Source: Lentisphaerae bacterium RIFOXYA12_64_32
GTDB lineage: Bacteria; Verrucomicrobiota; Lentisphaeria; Oligosphaerales; YB12-FULL-65-16
Reading direction: 5' to 3'
DNA length: 64,000 nucleotides
Assembly: GCA_001803235.1 (NCBI GenBank)
Contig: MHBL01000027.1
Coordinates: forward strand, 1 to 64,000
A program made the position numbers and the translations under genes. Below the pieces are notes generated by a model that ran no database searches, was not told the DNA's origin, and was given only the letters and a program-made list of their open reading frames with translations. Position 1 is the stretch's first letter, and each line of letters opens with the position of its first letter. This document shows positions 37,497 through 46,276 of the stretch, piece by piece.

Positions 37497-38390
37497 TCAG
37501 TGTTTCTCCGGTGGTTGGTCTTGCCGTGCTTTCTCCTGTCTCAGCCGCTCGGGCATGCGCATGATCGTGGGGCGCACTGAGATGGAGAGGTTGCTGCCGT
37601 TAAAGACTGAGCCGACACCCAGGATTCGCCGGTAGGCGTCGCGGCGGCTGCTGTCCAGGCCGCCCAACGGCATGGTGGCGCCGTTCTGCACCACCACCTT
37701 GGTGCCGAGTTCCTTGACGTCGACGCTGAGCGGCGTCGAGCCGCGCGCCGTGACCCGAGGATAGACCTCGATCTCGACCAGGTCGTTGGGCAGGACGCGC
37801 GGCAGTACCCACAGGCTGACGCCTAGGTCACGGTTGACCAGTTCCTGCTTCCACCAGCCTTGGCCCATGCCGTACTCGTAGACCCACACCGGGTCAGCCA
37901 CGGTTTCGCCGACCCAGATGCGGGCGGGGCGGCCGTTGCCGGCCATGATGAAGGGGTTGGTGGAACCGGACATCTCGCGGCTGCCTTGCCCGGCGCTGAT
38001 CCCGATGCCACCGTCCACGCGGGTGTGCCCGTCACGATGCTCGACCCTGACGTTGCGAAGGTTGACGTCGAAACTGCTGCTTTTCTCCTGCGCGGCTTGG
38101 TCCATGAAGATGTCCACGCGGACATTGACCGGGTCTTCGTCGATCTGGGCCAGGAGTTTCTTGACCGCCTCGATGTTTTCGGGGTAGTCGTGGATGACCA
38201 GCAGGTTCTTGATTTTGGCGTAGGTGAGCTTGCCGTCTTTGGAGAGCAGTGGGGTACAGAGTTCGACGGCCTCTTCGTAGGACACGGCGCGCAGGGGGAC
38301 GAAGCCCATGTCGACGGGGCGCTTAATCTCGACGGCGCCGACCCACGCGGTGGCCAGCAGCAGGACTGCCCATCCGATGATCGTGCGCAT
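37497..38390 (-). CDS. Secretin-like protein of unknown role
   Basis: The 297-residue product has a signal peptide (TIIGWAVLLLATAWVGAVE). Residues about 35-90 resemble an N1/NolW-type module of secretins (GKLTYAKIKNLLVIHDYPENIEAVKKLLAQID). The remainder resembles the beginning of a secretin beta domain (NVRVDIFMDQAA, later LPNDLVEIEVYPRVTARG and VVVQNGATMPLGGL). A full secretin is much longer and forms an outer-membrane ring, so a pore is unlikely. It could be a reduced paralogue or a pilotin-like partner. No other secretion gene is adjacent. A GGGGAG ribosome binding site supports ATG 38390. Confidence 0.65.
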   Translation of the reverse strand: MRTIIGWAVLLLATAWVGAVEIKRPVDMGFVPLRAVSYEEAVELCTPLLSKDGKLTYAKIKNLLVIHDYPENIEAVKKLLAQIDEDPVNVRVDIFMDQAAQEKSSSFDVNLRNVRVEHRDGHTRVDGGIGISAGQGSREMSGSTNPFIMAGNGRPARIWVGETVADPVWVYEYGMGQGWWKQELVNRDLGVSLWVLPRVLPNDLVEIEVYPRVTARGSTPLSVDVKELGTKVVVQNGATMPLGGLDSSRRDAYRRILGVGSVFNGSNLSISVRPTIMRMPERLRQEKARQDQPPEKH

Positions 38391-38469
38391 GGTTGAGTTG
38401 TCTCCCCTGACAAGATGCGTGCGGTCCGACCGTGACTCAGGCCGGGACACCGGCTTTGCGTTTCTCCGC

Positions 38470-38626
38470 CTCACGCACCGGCACGCCCGGCGACGGTGTC
38501 AGCCCGCGAGACGCGGGCGCTCCAAGGCTGCGCCACAGTCCGGCCGGGACGTGCGCCTTTCCGGCTCACGCACCGTCACCACCTGGCGACGGTGTCAGCC
38601 CGCGAGACGCGGGCGTTCCAGGGCTG
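38470..38626. repeat. Dispersed repeat R3: two further direct copies
   Basis: Units at 38470-38530 and 38565-38626 share CTCACGCACCG and GGCGACGGTGTCAGCCCGCG, with the palindrome CCCGCGAGACGCGGG at 38503-38517 and 38599-38613. The palindrome and the following CG(C/T)TCCA are the parts shared with the copies at 22.7-22.9 kb; the left halves differ. Confidence 0.7.
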
Positions 38627-38648
38627 CCCGCACACACCCACACACCTA

Positions 38649-39659
38649 CTAGAGTTTGATCGTCCGTCGGGCGACACCCGCCTTGAGGATCGCGGCGCCG
38701 ACCTTCAGCGACTCGATGCCGTCCCGGGCTGTGACCAGGGGCTGTTTCCCCTGGCTGAAGCTCTCGACGACGTGCCGAGCCTGGTCGACGAACATGTCCT
38801 GTTTGGGGTACGTGAAGACTTGCGCGGCACCGTCGGCTGTCTTAACCGTGAACGCGCCCTGGGTCTGCGGATCGAATCCCTGGGGCGGTTCCTTGGCGGT
38901 CATGCCGAACTGCAGCGAACCGAGCGGGCCGATGATATCGCACAGGGACGTGCACTCGGCGCCCTTGGCCATGCCCCAGCTCCAGATCAGGGTGTGCTGG
39001 TCGCCCGAGGCGAAGTCGATGATGACGCTGGCGGTGTCATCGCCCACACTGGTGGGATCGAACTGCCGCGACGAAGCTTGGACCGATGCTACGGGGCCGA
39101 ACATCTGGAGGGCGAAGTCGTAGTTGTGCACCGCACCGTCCAGGAGCGGGCCGCCGCCCTTCTTGACATCGCGGAACCATGGGTTGCCCGGCTTGCCGCC
39201 GGCCGCGAAGCGCCAGATCACGGGGCGACCGATGGCGCCAGACTGCACGATGTCTTTCATCTTGCCCCAGAACGCGTCGAAGCGCCGGACGAAACCGACG
39301 GTCAGGAGCACGCCCGCCTTGTCGCAGGCCTCAGCCATGCGACAGGCGTCGGACAGTTTCATGGCCATGGGTTTCTCGCAGAACACGTGCTTGCCGGCTT
39401 GGGCTGCCGCGATGACCGGCTTGGCGTGCAGGAAGGTAGGGGTGCAGACCCACACCGACTGCACGGTGTCCAGTTTCAGCATCTTCTTGTAGTTGCTGAA
39501 CGTCTTGCAGCCGTCCGCGCCGAAATCCTTGGCAAACTTCTCGGCCGCTTCGCTGGACACGTCGGACACGGCGACGATCCGGGCATCCTGGACACTGGCC
39601 AGCTTGCTGGCGTGATGGCGGGCAATCCCGCCGCAACCCACGAACGCGATGTTATGCAT
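38649..39659 (-). CDS. Gfo/Idh/MocA-family oxidoreductase
   Basis: The 336-residue protein begins with IAFVGCGGIARHHASKLA, an NAD(P)-binding motif, and has FCEKPMAMKLSDACRMAEAC and the conserved GGGPLLDGAVHNYDFAL, where Asp and His correspond to the family active site. Length is standard. It is one of three members of this family within 8 kb, but they are not close copies of each other, so they probably act on different substrates. Confidence 0.92.
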   Translation of the reverse strand: MHNIAFVGCGGIARHHASKLASVQDARIVAVSDVSSEAAEKFAKDFGADGCKTFSNYKKMLKLDTVQSVWVCTPTFLHAKPVIAAAQAGKHVFCEKPMAMKLSDACRMAEACDKAGVLLTVGFVRRFDAFWGKMKDIVQSGAIGRPVIWRFAAGGKPGNPWFRDVKKGGGPLLDGAVHNYDFALQMFGPVASVQASSRQFDPTSVGDDTASVIIDFASGDQHTLIWSWGMAKGAECTSLCDIIGPLGSLQFGMTAKEPPQGFDPQTQGAFTVKTADGAAQVFTYPKQDMFVDQARHVVESFSQGKQPLVTARDGIESLKVGAAILKAGVARRTIKL

Positions 39660-39960
39660 GTCTTCGACTCCCTTTCTTCTGCTTCTGTTGTTCCGAGTCG
39701 GCCATGTAGCGTACGGTGCTGCCGTAGGCGCGGGCGCGACCCGGCGGAAAAACGTTCGTCTGTGGCAGGGGGCTGGAACGGGTTGCGGTGATTGCGGTAG
39801 GGTAACAGCCGTCGAGTGAACTGGACATCTGGCCCCCTCGTCCCCCCCCGGTCAGCGTGCGGAGTGCGCACCTCTGTATATTCGAATCAGGGCTGGCTGG
39901 GGCCTGCCGAAACCGCAGGCAGCCTGTCGACCCGGTTCGGTTCGGGCAGTTCCGCCGCCG
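39660..39960. other. Spacer without a gene
   Basis: This 301-bp spacer between two minus-strand genes shows no coding region. It should contain the promoter of the oxidoreductase on the minus strand, but no box pair was convincing. Confidence 0.35.
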
Positions 39961-41565
39961 CTACTGCTCCAGGATCTTCTCAACATCCATGGCTTTGCCG
40001 CCACCGGTTTTCGTTCCGCTGTCGATCTTGCCTCCGCCGTCTCCCTGCTGCTCTTGCTGCCGGCGCTCCAGATCTTCCGTCATGCGCCGCCACTTCAGGG
40101 CGTCTTCGCAGTCCTTGTAATAGCTGTCGAAGTCTGCCGGCAGTTCAGAGCCGTGTGCCTGTTTGTATTTGTCCAGCATGTCCAGGCGCTTGGCGGGGTG
40201 ATCCGCATCGGCGCACTGCTTCCGCACCCGGGCCCACTCTTGCAGGGCAGGAGTGAGGGCGGGGCCGGAATTCGGCGCGCCGGGCTGCGAGTGGGTGCCC
40301 CGCCCCGGTGTGCCCCCAGGCTTGGCCTTCGGCATGCCGACATTGAGCATCCACAGGGCGAAGACATTGATCAGAATGGCCACGACCAGGATTGCCGCCA
40401 CGGTGCCTTTGGAGATCGAGCGCGGTTCCGCCGCGACGGGTTGCGACCCCGTGGCGGACCGGATGGGAATACCAGGCCGGACCAGGGGCGGTGGAGCGGG
40501 TTCGCCTTCCCTGCGGGTGGCCTGCGACGGCGGAGTTCCAACCGGCCTGGCGACAATGAGCGGGGCGGCCGGCGCTACAGGTTTGGCGATCGTGACCGAC
40601 GCCTGGATCGGTTTGGCGGCTGCGGTCATGAGTTTTCTGGACTTGACGTTGCCGGCGGCTTTTGCCGGGGCGGCCGCCGCGGTTGCCGAGGTGGTGGGCG
40701 GTGCCTTGGCGCGTTCGCGCAGGGCATGCAGCTTAGGCACGACATTGGCCCATTCTGGGGGGCGGTCGTCGGGTTCCTTGGATAGGAGTTGGCCGATGAA
40801 GTCCGAGATTTCGCGATGAATGCCCGGATTGCGTTCGATGAGCGGCGTGAGCGGTTCCTCGACCTGGCGTCGCATGACGTCATCGGCATCGTCCCCGGGG
40901 AACGGTGGGAATCCGGCCAGGACCTGATACATCGTGGCGCCGAACGAGTAGATGTCGGAACGGCAGTCAGTGCCGAGGAGTCGGCCGCGAATGACTTCCG
41001 GGGCTGCATAGGCGGGCGTGAGCATGATCCCGGTGGTTTTGAAGTCGACTTTCTCGGTGCCGATCACTTTGGCCAAGCCGAAATCGGCAAGACGGGTGTA
41101 GCCGCTCTTGCTGATCATAATGTTTTCGGGCTTGATGTCGCCGTGCGTCAGTTTGGCTTTGCGCCAGCCGTAATCCAGGGCACTGGCGATGTCCAGCCCG
41201 ATGGCCAGGCCATTGGCCGGGGACATGAACCCTTCGCGGTTGATGCGAGCATCGAGGTCTTCGCCTTCGACATACTCCATGGCAAAGTAGTAGACGTCAC
41301 CTTCGGCCACCCCGGCGTCGTAGGCCTGGATAATGTTGGGGTGCGACATCTTGCCGGCGGCCTTGGCCTCGTTCATGAAGCGTCCCACGAACTCTTCGTC
41401 CGCCGCCAGTTCCTGGGTGAGGACCTTCAGGGCGATCAGCCGCTCGAGGTTGAGCTGGGTGGCCAGATACACAATCGCCATGGCGCCCCGGCCGAGCTCT
41501 CGCTCGATGCGGTATCCCGCAATGATCGACCCCGGCGCCAGAGAATTGTCGTTCTTCTCGCTCAT
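39961..41565 (-). CDS. Membrane Ser/Thr protein kinase (PknB-like)
   Basis: The 534-residue kinase has its catalytic domain at about 17-280: glycine loop GRGAMAIVY, Lys47 in ALKVL, Glu66, the catalytic loop HGDIKPENI (Asp143), and DFGLAK (161-166). The residue before the catalytic Asp is Gly, not Arg, so it is a non-RD kinase that should not need activation-loop phosphorylation. TPAYAAPEVI and DIYSFGATMYQVLAG follow. A Pro/Ala-rich linker leads to one membrane helix (about 390-410, VAAILVVAILINVFALWML), then a charged, Gln-rich helical C-terminus. The gene is divergent from moxR. The FHA protein at 7.6 kb is a possible partner. Confidence 0.93.
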   Translation of the reverse strand: MSEKNDNSLAPGSIIAGYRIERELGRGAMAIVYLATQLNLERLIALKVLTQELAADEEFVGRFMNEAKAAGKMSHPNIIQAYDAGVAEGDVYYFAMEYVEGEDLDARINREGFMSPANGLAIGLDIASALDYGWRKAKLTHGDIKPENIMISKSGYTRLADFGLAKVIGTEKVDFKTTGIMLTPAYAAPEVIRGRLLGTDCRSDIYSFGATMYQVLAGFPPFPGDDADDVMRRQVEEPLTPLIERNPGIHREISDFIGQLLSKEPDDRPPEWANVVPKLHALRERAKAPPTTSATAAAAPAKAAGNVKSRKLMTAAAKPIQASVTIAKPVAPAAPLIVARPVGTPPSQATRREGEPAPPPLVRPGIPIRSATGSQPVAAEPRSISKGTVAAILVVAILINVFALWMLNVGMPKAKPGGTPGRGTHSQPGAPNSGPALTPALQEWARVRKQCADADHPAKRLDMLDKYKQAHGSELPADFDSYYKDCEDALKWRRMTEDLERRQQEQQGDGGGKIDSGTKTGGGKAMDVEKILEQ

Positions 41566-41617
41566 CGAACGGAGAACCTACACCACTGCAGGCGCTTTTC
41601 AACCACGGGAATGCGAC

Positions 41618-41646
41618 AGGACAATCCATGCCGGCAAGCGTATATT
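41618..41646 (+). promoter_or_regulatory. Candidate promoter of the MoxR cluster
   Basis: AGGACA (41618-41623), 17 bp, TATATT (41641-41646). The -10 is part of the TATATTGC string also found before exbB and the YmdB-like gene. The leader to ATG 41820 would be about 165 nt. Confidence 0.4.
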
Positions 41647-41819
41647 GCATCGATGTCGCGGGCGATGGTTGCGCGTTTCGTGAATGCACCTCTCGCGGCG
41701 CAGCAAGCCCCGCCCGCCATGCGCTCCTGACGCGGTTCGTGCGGGGGCTTGCAGGCACCCGGACGGCGAATCGGATCATCCGTGGTGCTTGCGGCCAGGG
41801 CGGAAGGAAAGGGTCCCTC

Positions 41820-42833
<1,014 letters not shown>

Positions 42834-42854
42834 TGCGGGATGAGGAGGGGGGCA

Positions 42855-43012
42855 GTGTGTGGGTGTGTGGGTGTGTGGGTGTGCGGGTGTGCGGGTGTGC
42901 GGGTGTGCGGGTGTGCTGGCCCAGACGTCCGTTTGGTCCGTTTGGTCCGTCTCCCCTGTACGCCCCTCTGAACCTCTGAACCTCTGAACCTCTGAACCTC
43001 TGAACCTCTGAA
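42855..43012. repeat. Two different octanucleotide tandem arrays between moxR and the DUF58 gene
   Basis: First array, 42855-42917: nearly eight units of GTGTGTGG, later changing to GTGTGCGG. Between the arrays CGTTTGGTC occurs twice. Second array, 42965-43012: six perfect units of CCTCTGAA, ending 8 bp before the next ATG. No ribosome binding site is visible before that ATG. Confidence 0.85.
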
Positions 43013-43020
43013 CCCTTCCC

Positions 43021-43935
43021 ATGTGTAGCGCACTCCGCAAACAATCGTCCGACTGGCTTCAGGATCCGGATTTGTTCATGGCCATGGAGGACCTGGAGTT
43101 GGTGGCGCGCGGCGTGGTTGAGGGCGCTCTGCAGGGGCTGCATCGCAGTCCGTACCCGGGGTTCAGCGTCGAGTTCGACGCACACCGCGAGTATCACCCG
43201 GGCGACGACCTGCGGTACGTGAACTGGAACCTCTGGGGGCGGACAGACCGGTTGTACGTGAAGCAGTTCAAGTCCGACACGAATCTGAATCTGTACCTGC
43301 TGCTGGACGTGAGTCGTTCGATGCTGTGCGAGCATGGGCCGGCGGCGAAGTGGCAGTACGGGGCGCGTGCGGCGGCCGGGTTGGCGTGTTTGGCGGTGCG
43401 TGTGCGCGACGCGGCAGGTTTGTACCTGCTTTCGGACCGCGTCGAAGCGCATGTGCCGCCGTATGTGCGCCCCGGGCAGTTTCACGAAATCCTGGCGACC
43501 CTGGAGAGTGCCGCACCGGTCGGGCGCACCAACCTCGGCCAGGCGCTGGACCAAGTGCTGCACTTGTGTCGGCGCCGCGGAATCGTCGTGTTGATTTCCG
43601 ACCTGTTCGACGAGGACGAGGCGGCGGTCTTCTCCGCCTTGAACACGTTGCGTTACTGGGGGCACGAGGTGATCCTGCTGCACGTGCTCGACCCGTGGGA
43701 GGCCGAACTGCCGGAGCGCGGCGACTATGAGTTCTTGGATCTGGAGACAGGCGAGAAAATTCAGGCGCACGTGGAGTGGTTGCGTGAGTCGTATCAACGC
43801 CTCGTCTCCGACTGGCGGTCACAGCTCAAGCACCGGTGTGAAGAAACGGGTATCGACTGGGTGCCGTGCCGCACCACGGACCCGTTGCGCGACGTTCTGA
43901 TCGAGTATCTGTTGCGACGGAGTGTGATGTTCTGA
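43021..43935 (+). CDS. DUF58-domain protein
   Basis: This 304-residue cytoplasmic protein belongs to the DUF58 family, the usual second gene of MoxR clusters. Diagnostic parts are the opening DLELVARGVVEGALQGLHRSP, then FDAHREYHPGDDLRYVNWNLW, and the VWA-like core starting LYLLLDVSRSMLCEHG with a MIDAS-type DxSxS arrangement. The function of the family is not settled; it is thought to be handled by the MoxR ATPase. The start at ATG 43021 directly follows a tandem repeat and lacks a ribosome binding site, so translation may be weak, or the start may be at ATG 43078. Confidence 0.9.
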   Translation: MCSALRKQSSDWLQDPDLFMAMEDLELVARGVVEGALQGLHRSPYPGFSVEFDAHREYHPGDDLRYVNWNLWGRTDRLYVKQFKSDTNLNLYLLLDVSRSMLCEHGPAAKWQYGARAAAGLACLAVRVRDAAGLYLLSDRVEAHVPPYVRPGQFHEILATLESAAPVGRTNLGQALDQVLHLCRRRGIVVLISDLFDEDEAAVFSALNTLRYWGHEVILLHVLDPWEAELPERGDYEFLDLETGEKIQAHVEWLRESYQRLVSDWRSQLKHRCEETGIDWVPCRTTDPLRDVLIEYLLRRSVMF

Positions 43936-44062
43936 CACCGTTGTGGCGGAGGTGTTCAGGAGGAGAAAGGGAGACGCGCCGCTTCTCCCGTCCCCCCGAA
44001 CCCTGATCTCCGGTCATTGAACCCTGAACCCTGAACGCCCGGCATTGCCCCAGGACACCCCC
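43936..44062. repeat. GAACCCT-type repeat before the BatA-like gene
   Basis: The 127-bp spacer ends with TTGAACCCTGAACCCTGAAC and an earlier CGAACCCTGATC copy, at about 43998-44037, some 25 bp before the BatA-like start. Confidence 0.55.
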
Positions 44063-45964
44063 GTGGGATTGGTAAACACAGCTATCCTGGCCGGTTTCGC
44101 GGCGCTGGCAATCCCCGTCGCGATTCACCTGTTGCGGAGTCGCCGTTTCCAGGCGACGCCGCTGGGGTCCCTGCGTTTTCTGAAACTGACGGTTCGTGAG
44201 AACGTGCGCTGGCGCCGGCTTCGGGACCTATTGCTGCTGCTGGCGCGGTTGGCAATCCTCGCATTGCTCACGTTGCTGTTTGCGCGGCCGTACCTTCGGA
44301 AACCGGCGGAGGAGCCTGCCGGGCGCGTTGAGGCGATCGTCCTGCTGGACGTGTCCGGGAGCACGTCGGGCCGCAGCCTGGGTGTACGGAACATCGAGCT
44401 CGGCGTGGCGGCTGCTCGGCGTGTGGTGAGTGACCTGCCGGCCGCGAGCAAAGTGACCGTTGCCGCGTTTGCCGACACGGTGCGGGAGGTGCCCGACCTC
44501 GCCCACGCCGAGTTGGCGGCGGCCGGACGCACGGACTACCGGCAGGCCCTGGAGTGGGCCCGGGATCGGCTGGCCCTGTCAGAGTGCAAGCAGCGCCGCG
44601 TCGTTCTGGTTACGGACCTGCAGGCTGCGGGACTGCCCGATCGTGCCGTTGCGAACTGGCCGCTCGATGTGGGGGTGACCGTGGTGCCGGTGGCGGCGCC
44701 GGGCGCTTGGAACGCGGGCCTTGCGGCGGTCCGAAACCTGGCGCCGTACCTGGGCCACGGCGGGGAAGGGCGCCTGGAGGTGGACCTGGCCTGCAGTGGT
44801 GCCATGCCCGGCGATGCGATCACGGTGGTGTTGGAGATCGAGGGGCAGCCGCCGCGTCAGGTGCAGGTGCAGCCGCGGTCGGGGCATGTGGAACTGGGGT
44901 GGGTGCCGGGCGTGCCCGGCTTGTACCGCGGTGTGGTGCGGATCGACGCGGCCGATGCATACCCGGACGACAACGTGCGGCATTTCGCGGTCGCGGTGCG
45001 GCTTCCGCAGCGGGTGTTGCTGGTGAATGGGGCCCCGGGACGCACGCCGTACGAGGACGAGACGTATTTCCTGGAAAAGGCACTGACCGTGCCGCCGCGG
45101 CCCGGCGTGCCGGCGGCGTTCGCCGTGGAGGTCTGCCGCGAACTGGGCGACCTGAAGGGCATCGCCGCGGTGGCGCTATGCAACGTGTCGGAACTGAGCT
45201 CCGGCGAGGTGCAGCGGTTGGCCGCTTTCACCGGCGCGGGTGGCGGCCTGGCCTGGTTCCTCGGTGACCAGACTGAACCGGAATGGTGCGAGCGCCTGCA
45301 GACGGGGCAGTTGTTCCCCGGTGCGTTGGCGCGCCTGGCTGTGCCTGTGCCGCGCCAGTTCATTGTGTGGGACACGGAACACCCCGCCCTGGCGTTGTTC
45401 AACGCCCGAGCGAAGGGTGACTTGGGCCGGATCATCTTCCGCGACGCGTTCGAGTTGACGCCGGCGCCGGCGGCGCGCGTCCTGGCGCGGCTCGCGAACG
45501 ACACGGTGGCGATCTGTGAATGCGCGTGCGGCAAGGGGCGCGTGATGGTGGTGGTCAACCCGTGCGACCGGGACTGGACGAACTGGCCGACGGAGCGGGT
45601 GTTCCTGCCGCTGATGCAGGAGTTGTTCGCGTACCTCGCCGGGGCAAGGGCCGATGGCCGGACCCCCGAAGAGAAGAGCACGGGTCTGAGCGAACCCCGG
45701 GCGCCGGGTGTGTATGGCGCCACGCCGCCTGTGGTGGTTAACCCGGACCCGGGTGAGATGGACGTCAGCACATCGGAGGAACCGGCGTTCCGCAACGTGC
45801 TGGGGATAGGGCCCGCGCCGGCCGACCTGGTCGACGCCGGCGGGGGCGATGCGGGACAGCCTGCGAAGCGGGTACGGGAGAACGAGATTTGGGTCTATCT
45901 GGCGTCCGGTCTGCTCATGGTCATGTTCCTGGAGAATGCCCTGGCGGACCGGGGGCGGGTGTGA
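44063..45964 (+). CDS. BatA-like membrane protein with VWA domain
   Basis: The 633-residue product has the N-terminal BatA-type double helix module: LVNTAILAGFAALAIPVAIHLL, the cytoplasmic RRLRDLLLLLARLAILALLTLLFARPYL, then a VWA domain with the MIDAS motif VLLDVSGSTSG near residue 105 and VTDLQAAGL. A long beta-rich periplasmic section and a C-terminal helix (WVYLASGLLMVMFLENAL) follow. The family is annotated as aerotolerance-related, but its role is not firmly known. GTG 44063 is chosen since the family begins right there; TTG 44045 is also in frame. Confidence 0.85.
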   Translation: MGLVNTAILAGFAALAIPVAIHLLRSRRFQATPLGSLRFLKLTVRENVRWRRLRDLLLLLARLAILALLTLLFARPYLRKPAEEPAGRVEAIVLLDVSGSTSGRSLGVRNIELGVAAARRVVSDLPAASKVTVAAFADTVREVPDLAHAELAAAGRTDYRQALEWARDRLALSECKQRRVVLVTDLQAAGLPDRAVANWPLDVGVTVVPVAAPGAWNAGLAAVRNLAPYLGHGGEGRLEVDLACSGAMPGDAITVVLEIEGQPPRQVQVQPRSGHVELGWVPGVPGLYRGVVRIDAADAYPDDNVRHFAVAVRLPQRVLLVNGAPGRTPYEDETYFLEKALTVPPRPGVPAAFAVEVCRELGDLKGIAAVALCNVSELSSGEVQRLAAFTGAGGGLAWFLGDQTEPEWCERLQTGQLFPGALARLAVPVPRQFIVWDTEHPALALFNARAKGDLGRIIFRDAFELTPAPAARVLARLANDTVAICECACGKGRVMVVVNPCDRDWTNWPTERVFLPLMQELFAYLAGARADGRTPEEKSTGLSEPRAPGVYGATPPVVVNPDPGEMDVSTSEEPAFRNVLGIGPAPADLVDAGGGDAGQPAKRVRENEIWVYLASGLLMVMFLENALADRGRV

Positions 45965-46276
45965 GAGTGAAGACTGTCGGCGTTTAGGGGTTTAGGCTGT
46001 AGGTTCAGAGATGAGTTGGCAAGAGCGGGAATAGGGGAAGGCTGTAGGCTGTTGGGTGGGAGGGACGGGGGGGCGACACGGAAATCCGAGTCTTGGAGTT
46101 GGCTGAAGGATTTTGGGATTATGGCCTGTTGTGCATCTGGAGAGTTCAGTGAGCAGGCATTGTGAAGGTCGAGGGCGCCCCGAGTGTCTTAACCATCTTC
46201 ATCAGCGGTCTCCGAACCTACCGCCTAAACGCCTAAACGCCTAAAGCCTAACAACCTGAACCCATATGGGTGGACC
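45965..46276. repeat. Spacer with CGCCTAAA tandem repeat before the coiled-coil gene
   Basis: No gene was seen in these 312 bp. Near its end three units of CGCCTAAA, then AGCCTAACAACCTGAACCC, run up to about 15 bp before the next ATG (46277). At the 5' end GTTTAGGGGTTTAGGCTG is a related string in the opposite sense. Confidence 0.6.

Noticed and set aside
37497-38390. GspD/PilQ secretin
   Set aside because: Far too short for a pore-forming secretin, and without neighbouring secretion or pilus genes.
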